Below, one piece after another: positions 47,793-54,749 of a stretch of 64,000 nt of DNA. The notes below the pieces were generated by a model. The model had not been told where the DNA came from. It did not search any database and saw nothing but the letters and a program-made list of their open reading frames with translations. The stretch is taken from positions 131,367 through 195,366 of the forward strand of contig DATAPD010000032.1 in NCBI GenBank assembly GCA_036265385.1, read 5' to 3'. Origin of the DNA: DATAPD01 sp036265385. Lineage in GTDB: Bacteria; Acidobacteriota; Terriglobia; Terriglobales; Acidobacteriaceae. Within the stretch, counting starts at the first letter, position 1. Each line of letters opens with the position of its first letter. The position numbers and the translations under genes are program-made.

Positions 47793-48374
47793 TTATCGTT
47801 TTTGAAGTCTGCGAAAACGATCTACTTTCGCACGGTTTCCACAGACTTTCATGTCGCACCAGCGACGGCGGCCCGCGCGACTGGTATCGACGAATAACCA
47901 AGAGCAGTTTGGGTTCGAGCAATGGCGAACGCGTCTTAACGCATCCGAAGTCAGCAGGTCGCCAGCGGCCCTCGCAACCTCCGCCAGAATACGCTCTGTG
48001 GGGTGCACAGAAGCGGGCCAAACCAGTTCGAAATGTCTCCCTTTTCGCGCAAAAACCTGAGTGCGTACCGAATTCCGGTAGAGGGTTTGCAATCTGAGCA
48101 GGTCATTTGAGTGAGGGGCACGATTCTCGGAAATACTGGAAAACACTTGATAGAGAATCTCGCGAAACACGAGTGCTCGGCGGAAGTTACGGCCAACATA
48201 AATTTCCGGATACATCGTGAAGTCGATGGGTGTTTTGAGAATCCCAGCCTGATGCGCCCATTCCTCGAGATCGTGGATGCTAGTCAGATCATCTCCAGGA
48301 TTTTTTGCACCGTGAAGATGAACGGTGTTGACGAAATCAAGCGCCAGGTTTCCACCAATAAATTCGAATTCCAT
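47793..48374 (-). CDS. CGNR zinc-finger (ABATE-domain) transcriptional regulator
   Basis: 193 residues. The N-terminal ABATE region starts EFEFIGGNLALDFVNTVHLH; the middle is helical. The C-terminal finger is VRHCSNPNCSWLFVDTSRAG, then RRRWCDMKVCGNRAKV, with four zinc cysteines and the CGNR signature. Members are predicted stress- or ligand-responsive DNA-binding regulators. Divergent from the epoxide hydrolase gene; the 105-bp gap contains two identical-geometry dyads that are its likely targets. Confidence 0.88.
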   Translation of the reverse strand: MEFEFIGGNLALDFVNTVHLHGAKNPGDDLTSIHDLEEWAHQAGILKTPIDFTMYPEIYVGRNFRRALVFREILYQVFSSISENRAPHSNDLLRLQTLYRNSVRTQVFARKGRHFELVWPASVHPTERILAEVARAAGDLLTSDALRRVRHCSNPNCSWLFVDTSRAGRRRWCDMKVCGNRAKVDRFRRLQKR

Positions 48375-48385
48375 AGGTTTTGTCT

Positions 48386-48415
48386 GTAACCGTTATAACA
48401 CGTTTGACAGGTTAC
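48386..48415. promoter_or_regulatory. Operator dyad 1 in the CGNR/epoxide hydrolase gap
   Basis: GTAACC-N18-GGTTAC, a 30-bp inverted repeat with perfect 6-bp arms. It overlaps the -35 box (TTGACA, 48404-48409) of the epoxide hydrolase promoter. Same arms and spacing as 48443-48472. Confidence 0.65.
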
Positions 48416-48432
48416 AAACCCCAGTTTAAAAT
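48404..48432 (+). promoter_or_regulatory. Epoxide hydrolase promoter
   Basis: TTGACA (48404-48409), exactly 17 bp, TAAAAT (48427-48432). It predicts a start near 48439, between the two dyads. Confidence 0.7.
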
Positions 48433-48442
48433 TCCTCCTCTC

Positions 48443-48472
48443 GTAACCTATATGAGTCGTTTTACCGGTTAC
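48443..48472. promoter_or_regulatory. Operator dyad 2 in the CGNR/epoxide hydrolase gap
   Basis: GTAACC-N18-GGTTAC again, 57 bp centre-to-centre from dyad 1, ending 7 bp before the ATG at 48480. It lies in the short leader, where a bound repressor would block elongation. Confidence 0.65.
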
Positions 48473-48479
48473 ATCTACT

Positions 48480-49628
48480 ATGACGATTTCGACATTTTCA
48501 TTGCCCTACTCGGAACAGGCAGTTTTCGATTTGCGTGATCGTCTCGAGCGCACGCGCTGGCCCGACACCATCGAGGGCTCCGGATGGGCGTACGGCTTCG
48601 ACCGCGATTATCTGGAGGGGATGTGTCGCTATTGGGCACAAGCTTTCGATTGGAAGCACGAGGTCGAAAGCCTTTCATCGTGGAAACATTTCGTTGCTGA
48701 CGTCGAAGGGACACGCATTCATTTCGTGCATGAGCGAGGGCGCGGTCCGAATGCGATCCCGTTGTTGTTGCTGCATGGATGGCCGGGATCGTTCCTGGAG
48801 ATGCTCAAGCTCATCCCTCTGCTTACGAATCCGGAGGCGCACGGCGCAGACTTGGCCGATTCGTTCGATGTGATCGTCCCTTCCCTGCCCGGCTTTGGTT
48901 ATTCGGGCCCGACGAGATCGGCGGGAATCAACACGAGGCGCATTTCCGAATTGCTCGCCTTATTGATGTGCGAGCTGGGCTACGAACGCTTCGCCGCACA
49001 TGGAGGAGATTTCGGAGCAGGCGTCAGTTGCTGGCTGGCGAGAAAATATCCGGAACGACTCATTGGCATCCATCTGAATTACATCCCCGGATCGTACTTG
49101 CCTGGACTCGCATCCGACACTCAACTGTCTGCCGAGGAATTCCAGTTCCAGCGCGATGAGCAAGAATGGGAGGAGCGCTGGGGCGCATATTCGCACCTGC
49201 AGCTCACCACACCTCTGACGCTGGCTTACGGATTGAACGATTCGCCGGCCGCCTTGGCTGCTTGGGTCCTTGAAAAGTTTCGTGACTGGGCGGATTGCGA
49301 CGGTGATCTCGAAAAGCGTTTTACAAAAGACGAATTGCTGGCGAATGTGACGCTTTACTGGATGACAGAAACGATCCACTCTTCGTGCCGCCTGTATTTC
49401 GAAGGACGAAAGGCTCCGCTTCATTTGAATCGAGGCGAGCAGATTTCAGTACCTTGCGGGATCGCACATTTCCCAAAAGAAGCGCCATTCCCTCCGCGAT
49501 CGTGGATCGAGCGCGGCTACAACGTTCAGCACTGGACCGAAATGCCACGAGGAGGACACTTCGCGGCCATGGAAGAACCGAAGTTGTTGGCTCAAGACAT
49601 TCGCACATTCTTCCGGCGATTTCGCTGA
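48480..49628 (+). CDS. Epoxide hydrolase, N-terminal EHN-domain type (alpha/beta hydrolase)
   Basis: 382 residues. The EHN domain starts SLPYSEQAVFDLRDRLERTRWPDTIEGSGW and includes YLEGMCRYWAQAFDWKHEV. The alpha/beta core has PLLLLHGWPGSFLEMLKLIP (HGWPG oxyanion), the nucleophile in AAHGGDFGAGVSCWLARKYP (Asp) and the terminal His in MPRGGHFAAMEEP. It hydrolyses epoxides or juvenile-hormone-like/xenobiotic esters; the natural substrate is unknown. Probably controlled by the divergent CGNR protein. Confidence 0.9.
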   Translation: MTISTFSLPYSEQAVFDLRDRLERTRWPDTIEGSGWAYGFDRDYLEGMCRYWAQAFDWKHEVESLSSWKHFVADVEGTRIHFVHERGRGPNAIPLLLLHGWPGSFLEMLKLIPLLTNPEAHGADLADSFDVIVPSLPGFGYSGPTRSAGINTRRISELLALLMCELGYERFAAHGGDFGAGVSCWLARKYPERLIGIHLNYIPGSYLPGLASDTQLSAEEFQFQRDEQEWEERWGAYSHLQLTTPLTLAYGLNDSPAALAAWVLEKFRDWADCDGDLEKRFTKDELLANVTLYWMTETIHSSCRLYFEGRKAPLHLNRGEQISVPCGIAHFPKEAPFPPRSWIERGYNVQHWTEMPRGGHFAAMEEPKLLAQDIRTFFRRFR

Positions 49629-49635
49629 GAACTAA

Positions 49636-50514
49636 TCAGGCAGCGCTGCTTTTGACTTCGACGCCCGCCCATTTCTCGAGCAACGTGAGCGTGGCTGCGT
49701 AATCAAGGTCCTGATGGCCATCTTCCGCGGCCATTTCGTAGATGTCATTCACGGCCTCAAGCCCTGGAAGGCGGACCCGGGAATCTTTAGCGGCGTCGAG
49801 CGCAAGGTGGATATCTTTGAGCATCAGTCGCAACGGGAAATTCGGCGAGAAATCTCTCTTCATGATGAATGGAGCCTTGTAGTCGACAACGCCAGACCGA
49901 ACCATCGAGGCCTGAACAAGAGGCATCATGCGATCGATATCGACTCCAAGTTTCGCCGCTAGTGTGAGCGCCTCGGCAAATCCTTCGTAGATGAGCGCAA
50001 TCTGAAGATTCATGGCCAGCTTCGTAGCCTGACCTTTGCTGGTTTCTCCCATGTGGAAAACCTGCTTGCCCATCGCCTTGAATAAAGGGTCCAGACGCGC
50101 GAGAGATTCATCATCAGCGCCCACCATGAAAATCAAGCTGGCACTCTGCGCAGCGATTTTGGATCCTGTCACAGGCGCATCAACATATCTTGCCCCTCGG
50201 GCTTGCACACGCTCGGCAAACTGACGAGTTGCAGCGGGCGCAATCGTGCTCGAATCAACAATGATCATGCCTTCAACCAGGGCGTTCTGCACACCGTTCT
50301 GGCCGAAAAGAATGGATTCCACAGCTTTTGTATCGGAAACGCAAAGCCACACGACTTCCGCGCCCTGGGCGGCTTCTGCCGGAGTTGCAGCCACGCGTAC
50401 GCCATCAACAGTCTTTGGCGTGCGGTTCCAAACGGTTACATCGTGACCTGCCTTCACAAGGTTTACAGCCATCGGCAGTCCCATGATGCCCAATCCCAGA
50501 AATGCAACTCGCAT
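49636..50514 (-). CDS. NAD(P)-dependent beta-hydroxyacid dehydrogenase
   Basis: 292 residues, 3-hydroxyisobutyrate/tartronate-semialdehyde reductase family. MRVAFLGLGIMGLPMAVNLV is the family signature (GLGxMG). VDAPVTGSKIAAQSASLIFMVGADDE contains the conserved substrate loop, GETSKGQATKLAMNLQIALI carries the catalytic Lys, and KDIHLALDAAKDSRVRLPGLEAV the end of the helical domain. It reduces a short semialdehyde such as tartronate semialdehyde or glyoxylate. A glycerate kinase is encoded 1 kb away, which would fit a glyoxylate-to-glycerate route. Confidence 0.88.
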   Translation of the reverse strand: MRVAFLGLGIMGLPMAVNLVKAGHDVTVWNRTPKTVDGVRVAATPAEAAQGAEVVWLCVSDTKAVESILFGQNGVQNALVEGMIIVDSSTIAPAATRQFAERVQARGARYVDAPVTGSKIAAQSASLIFMVGADDESLARLDPLFKAMGKQVFHMGETSKGQATKLAMNLQIALIYEGFAEALTLAAKLGVDIDRMMPLVQASMVRSGVVDYKAPFIMKRDFSPNFPLRLMLKDIHLALDAAKDSRVRLPGLEAVNDIYEMAAEDGHQDLDYAATLTLLEKWAGVEVKSSAA

Positions 50515-50661
50515 GTTTCCTCCGTTCCCGGATTAGAAACGAGATGATCATCGTGGTCAATACACGCGGTGCGTCAAATTGCATATAGAATAAAAACAAC
50601 AAACCGGCGACGAACGTGGGTGTGTCACCCTGCGAGTAAAGTCGCCCAGCCGTCATCAAGA

Positions 50662-51558
50662 ATGTTTAAGGTCACGCTCCAGAATCCCTCGCTGCGAAAG
50701 CGTGCACGCCAGTTCACCCGACTGGTGCGGCATTCGGCGATGACTCCTCGTACAGGGGAAACTCGCAAGCCGAAGCTGGTCAGCAACGGCGACCTTGGAC
50801 TCACTTTCATCGGCCATTCAAGTTTTTTCGCTCAGATTGGCGGACAAAACGTTCTGCTCGATCCGAACTTCGCACCATGGCTGTTTCTGCTGAAGCGACT
50901 TCGCAAGCCGGGCGTTCGAGTGCGAGATCTGCCGCCGATTGATCTTGTACTGGTGACGCACGCTCATTTCGATCATCTGCATCGGCCGTCGCTGCGGACG
51001 ATCGTGCAACATACATTGAGGCTGCGCGGAAAAGCTCCCACTCTCGTCGTGCCTCATCATTTGTTCGATCTGGTTTCGGATTTGCGTTTCCACGAGATTG
51101 TCGAACTAGAGTGGTGGAACAGTTTCCGCCATTCGGGATTAACGGTGACTCACGTGCCTTCGCGTCACTGGGGGGCGCGCGTGCTGAAGGATTCGCATCG
51201 CGGATATGGCGGCTACGTTCTGCGTTCCGGGAAACACTCTCTCTACCATGCGGGCGATACTGCGTACTTCTCAGGCTTTCGCGAAATTGGGCAGCGCCTC
51301 GCTCCTGAGTTGGCGCTGTTGCCTATTGGCGCCTATCAGCCGGAAACCTTTCGAAACGTGCACACGAATCCAGCTGACGCCACGCGAGCCTTCCTTGATC
51401 TCAAATCTCGCTGGATGGTGCCAATGCATTACGGCACGTTTCAGCTCTCGCATGAGCCAATGGATGAACCGCTGCAGTTGCTGGAAAAGGAAGCGAAAGC
51501 GCACGGAGTCGCTGATCGCGTGGTCGTCCTTGAGGAAGGTCGAACGAAGATTTTTTAG
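50662..51558 (+). CDS. MBL-fold metallohydrolase (UlaG/NAPE-PLD-like)
   Basis: 298 residues from the ATG at 50662. LTFIGHSSFFAQIGGQNVLLDPN is the fold opening. VLVTHAHFDHLHRPSL is the metal motif HxHxDH, with VPSRHWGARV, YHAGDTAYFSG (metal Asp) and MVPMHYGTFQLSHEP (last His). The shape with W-rich EWWNSFRHSGL is that of UlaG or phospholipase-D-type MBL proteins. Substrate unknown; no signal peptide. Confidence 0.88.
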   Translation: MFKVTLQNPSLRKRARQFTRLVRHSAMTPRTGETRKPKLVSNGDLGLTFIGHSSFFAQIGGQNVLLDPNFAPWLFLLKRLRKPGVRVRDLPPIDLVLVTHAHFDHLHRPSLRTIVQHTLRLRGKAPTLVVPHHLFDLVSDLRFHEIVELEWWNSFRHSGLTVTHVPSRHWGARVLKDSHRGYGGYVLRSGKHSLYHAGDTAYFSGFREIGQRLAPELALLPIGAYQPETFRNVHTNPADATRAFLDLKSRWMVPMHYGTFQLSHEPMDEPLQLLEKEAKAHGVADRVVVLEEGRTKIF

Positions 51559-51568
51559 AGCGCGCGCT

Positions 51569-52897
51569 TCAGTAAGCGAGCAAAATACGCAAATCGCGCA
51601 GGTTGTTTCCCGTCGGCCCAGTGATCACCGCATCTCCCAATTCATGGAAAAGTGGATACGCATTGAACATCCTGGCCGCGGCATTGGCATCTAGTCCGCG
51701 AGCTTCCGCGCGGGCGATGGTGCTCCCATCGACAATCGCGCCAGCTGCTGGACTGTTGCCATCGATGCCATCGGTCCCGGCGCTGAGCACCGTGATGTCC
51801 TCTCCTTTGATTTTTGGGGCACAAGCTAGCGCGAATTGTTGATTGCGCCCGCCGGTGCCGCCATTTTCAACATGGACAGTCACTTCCCCGCCAGAGATGA
51901 GACAGACTTTTGAAACGCTCTTCCGCAATTCTCTCAGTCGGTCCAGAAGATAGTCGGCAGCGCGGCCGTAGTCCCAGTCATCGCAGGAATTGTTGACTTC
52001 CACGGCGAAACCATGACTCGTGGCCGCAACTCCAGCTTCCTCAACCGCGACGCGGTTCGAGAGGACAGGCCACCAACGCGAGTAGACGAAAGCGGGATCA
52101 TCCGACTTCGGTGTTTCTTCCAAAGCGTGGCGTTCGAACAAATCGGAAACAGACTTGGGTAGCGTTTCAAGCAAGCTGTGTTCTGCGGCGATACGCTGAC
52201 AGTCCTCGACTGTCGTTGAATCAGGCATAGTGGGTCCCGAGGCAAGCGCGTCTGGCGTGTTGTCGGGGACATCACTTACGAGAATTGAAACCTGGCGCGC
52301 AGGATACGCAGCCTGCGCCATGCGTCCACCTTTTACGGCGGAAAGGTGCTTTCGGATCGCATTGATGTCTGCAATCGGCGCAGAGGAATGGACCAGCGTG
52401 CGATAAGTTTGGACGATGTCGTCAAGTGAGATCTCATCGTCCACTGGCTTTTCGACCATCGAAGACCCGCCGCCGCTTAAGAGATAAACAATCAGCGAGG
52501 AAGCGTTCTGCGCTGCTAAGGATTTGAGAATGGATTCGGCTGCTCGAATGGATTCATGATTCGGTGTCGGATGTCCGCCAAGAAAATAACGAAATCCGTG
52601 AACCTGCGGCTGAAATTGCTCCGGACAGACAACAATGCCTTCCATGTTGCTGCCAATCTTTGATTCCAGCGCGCGCACCATGGTTTGACCGGCTTTGCCG
52701 ATCGAGACAACGAAAACGCGCGTGTAGGAATGCAGATCGTAAAGATCGTCACAGACGCGAAGAACTCCACGATCGCAATCGATCTTTTTTGCAAATGCCT
52801 TCTCGATACTCGATTCGCGTAAAGCTTGCTGAAACAGATCGCTGGCAGTTTCGCGCATCCGGCGATACTGCTGTTCTCGATCAAGCTGAAGCGACAT
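51569..52897 (-). CDS. Glycerate 2-kinase (MOFRL family)
   Basis: 442 residues from the ATG at 52897. VFVVSIGKAGQTMVRALESK and RYFLGGHPTPNHESIRAAES lead to LIVYLLSGGGSSMVEKPVDD, the GGGSS phosphate motif. SAVKGGRMAQAAYPARQVSILVSDVPDN and SGGEVTVHVENGGTGGRNQQFALA, TDGIDGNSPAAGAIVDG form the C-terminal MOFRL domain. It phosphorylates glycerate at C2 to feed glycolysis. The neighbouring hydroxyacid dehydrogenase may supply glycerate. Single gene. Confidence 0.9.
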   Translation of the reverse strand: MSLQLDREQQYRRMRETASDLFQQALRESSIEKAFAKKIDCDRGVLRVCDDLYDLHSYTRVFVVSIGKAGQTMVRALESKIGSNMEGIVVCPEQFQPQVHGFRYFLGGHPTPNHESIRAAESILKSLAAQNASSLIVYLLSGGGSSMVEKPVDDEISLDDIVQTYRTLVHSSAPIADINAIRKHLSAVKGGRMAQAAYPARQVSILVSDVPDNTPDALASGPTMPDSTTVEDCQRIAAEHSLLETLPKSVSDLFERHALEETPKSDDPAFVYSRWWPVLSNRVAVEEAGVAATSHGFAVEVNNSCDDWDYGRAADYLLDRLRELRKSVSKVCLISGGEVTVHVENGGTGGRNQQFALACAPKIKGEDITVLSAGTDGIDGNSPAAGAIVDGSTIARAEARGLDANAAARMFNAYPLFHELGDAVITGPTGNNLRDLRILLAY

Positions 52898-52913
52898 GGG
52901 CAGGATTATAGAG

Positions 52914-52965
52914 GGCTTCCAGGCTCCAGGCGTCATGCTGGAAGCCTTAGGCTTCAGGCTTCAGC
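52914..52965. repeat. GGCTTCCAGGCTCCAGGCG quasi-repeat tract
   Basis: Imperfect units GGCTTCCAGG, GCTCCAGG, TTAGGCTTCAGGCTTCAGC. It runs into the 3' end of the 52947-53612 gene and encodes its last residues (ELKPEA). Confidence 0.7.
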
Positions 52966-53612
52966 TCGTCTCTGACCCAAACTTCGATAGCCTCACGCAT
53001 CTCACGCAGTCGCCCTTCGAAGAAATGATCGGCTGCTTCGATCAGAACGAGCTTATTCGGCTCGGGCAAAGAGCTGATTACTTCCTGGAGCTTTGCTTTA
53101 GGCCCGAACTGGTCGCGTGTTCCCGATACGAAGAGTTTCGGCTTTGCACACGATTGGAGGAAGGCGAAGTCGTAATTACGATCGTCAATCGGAGCGACCG
53201 GTATGCCTAGACCGATGAGAGCTTGCACGCGCGCGTCCGGACACGCAGTGCGTAGGCCAACGGCCGCGCCAAAAGAAAACCCCGCAAAGATGATCGGCAG
53301 AGTGTATTCGCGTTCGAGCCAGTCCAATGCGGCGCGGACATCATCCATTTCGCCGGTACCGTAATCATGCTCGCCCTCACTTAATCCTGTCCCCCGAAAA
53401 TTAAAGCGCAGTACGGGAAATCCAAAGCTGTTCAACGCCTTCATGGCATGGAAAACGACCTTGTTGTGAAGGGTTCCACCAAAAAGCGGATGCGGGTGGC
53501 ACACCAGTGCGGCGTGTGTAGCGCCAGGCGTTCCGGCATTGAGCAGAGCTTCGAGTCGACCAGCCGGCCCTTCAAGAAAGAGAGAGCGGATGGAAGGAGA
53601 ATCGGTGAGCAC
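52947..53612 (-). CDS. Alpha/beta hydrolase (dienelactone-hydrolase-like)
   Basis: 221 residues. HAALVCHPHPLFGGTLHNKV, LRFNFRGTGLSEGEHDYGTG, the nucleophile elbow IIFAGFSFGAAVGLRTA (GFSFG), the acid in SGTRDQFGPK and the His in AADHFFEGR mark the small-hydrolase group common in soil bacteria. Cytoplasmic; substrate unknown. The last six residues (ELKPEA) are read from GGCTTC-type quasi-repeat DNA, an instance of the repeat having moved a stop codon. Confidence 0.85.
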   Translation of the reverse strand: MLTDSPSIRSLFLEGPAGRLEALLNAGTPGATHAALVCHPHPLFGGTLHNKVVFHAMKALNSFGFPVLRFNFRGTGLSEGEHDYGTGEMDDVRAALDWLEREYTLPIIFAGFSFGAAVGLRTACPDARVQALIGLGIPVAPIDDRNYDFAFLQSCAKPKLFVSGTRDQFGPKAKLQEVISSLPEPNKLVLIEAADHFFEGRLREMREAIEVWVRDELKPEA

Positions 53613-53687
53613 AGAATCAATTTACACGTATACGCGAGCGCTCGCGCGAACTCAGGCCAAAGGAATTCTCTGATACGCTCTTCAGCC

Positions 53688-54683
53688 ATGGACTTGTTTT
53701 CACTCACCCGGCAACTGGTCGACATCGAATCGATCACGCCAAATGAAGAGGCCGTTGGAAATTTTCTCTGCGAAGAACTGCGACGTCGCGGCTTTGAAGT
53801 TTCGAAAATGCCAGTGGAAGGTGTGAGAGCCAATGTTTGGTCGACGTGGCCAGGGCATACGGAGCCGACAGTTGTGCTGTCTACGCACATGGATACAGTT
53901 CCCCCATTTATCCGTTCGTCGGAAGATGAGCATCGAATTGCTGGACGTGGATCGTGCGATGCGAAAGGAATCATCGCCGCCCAGGTCCACGCTGCCGAAC
54001 GTCTACGAAGCGACGGAGTTCACGTCGGATTGCTGTTCCTCGTCGGAGAGGAGCGTGACTCGCTGGGGGCACGGGTGGCAAATCAGAGTCCGCGTGGGTC
54101 GCAATTTCTTATTAATGGGGAACCAACGGAAAATCGAATCGCATTGGCGTCGAAAGGCGCATTGAGAGTTGAGCTAACAGCACGGGGAAAGATGGCCCAT
54201 TCCGCGTATCCGGAGTTGGGGGATTCAGCAATCAACAAGTTAGTGCGCGCTCTCCATCGGCTGCTGGATATGCCTCTGCCCAGCCACCCGGAGTTTGGGC
54301 CTTGCACGATGAATATTGGGGGAATCCAGGGCGGCCGCGCACCAAACGTAATTCCGGATTTAGCGAAAGCGGAGTTGCTTTACCGACTCATCGGCCCGTC
54401 AGAAGAACTCCGCAAAAAGATTTTCAACACGGTAGGCGACTTGGCGGAAATTGACATCCCTCTCGAGATCCCGTTCGTGGAACTTCAGAAAGTTCAGGGG
54501 CTGCCAACGATGGTCGCAGCGTTTACAACTGATATCCCCGCTCTCAGTCGCTGGGGTAAGCCCGCACTCGTGGGGCCCGGATCGATTCACGTCGCACACA
54601 CGGAAGGGGAATACGTCGAAAAGCGGCAATTGGTGGAGGCGGTTGATTTATATTGCCGCATCGCGAAACAGTTCATGAGCTGA
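53688..54683 (+). CDS. M20-family metallopeptidase (ArgE/DapE/CPG2 type)
   Basis: 331 residues from the ATG at 53688; the frame is open upstream but antisense to the hydrolase. TVVLSTHMDTVPPF is the first metal His motif, GRGSCDAKGIIAAQVHA contains the bridging Asp, and FLVGEERDSLGA the catalytic Glu pair. KGALRVELTARGKMAHSAYPELGDSAI lies in the dimerisation domain, and VGPGSIHVAHTEGEYVEKRQLVEAV carries the last metal His. It cleaves an N-acyl amino acid or a dipeptide; which one is unknown. Confidence 0.88.
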   Translation: MDLFSLTRQLVDIESITPNEEAVGNFLCEELRRRGFEVSKMPVEGVRANVWSTWPGHTEPTVVLSTHMDTVPPFIRSSEDEHRIAGRGSCDAKGIIAAQVHAAERLRSDGVHVGLLFLVGEERDSLGARVANQSPRGSQFLINGEPTENRIALASKGALRVELTARGKMAHSAYPELGDSAINKLVRALHRLLDMPLPSHPEFGPCTMNIGGIQGGRAPNVIPDLAKAELLYRLIGPSEELRKKIFNTVGDLAEIDIPLEIPFVELQKVQGLPTMVAAFTTDIPALSRWGKPALVGPGSIHVAHTEGEYVEKRQLVEAVDLYCRIAKQFMS

Positions 54684-54749
54684 AAATTAGCTCAACATTC
54701 CAAGACGCCATCCCCACGCTCCTCATCAAAAGCCTTAGACTAAATTGGT

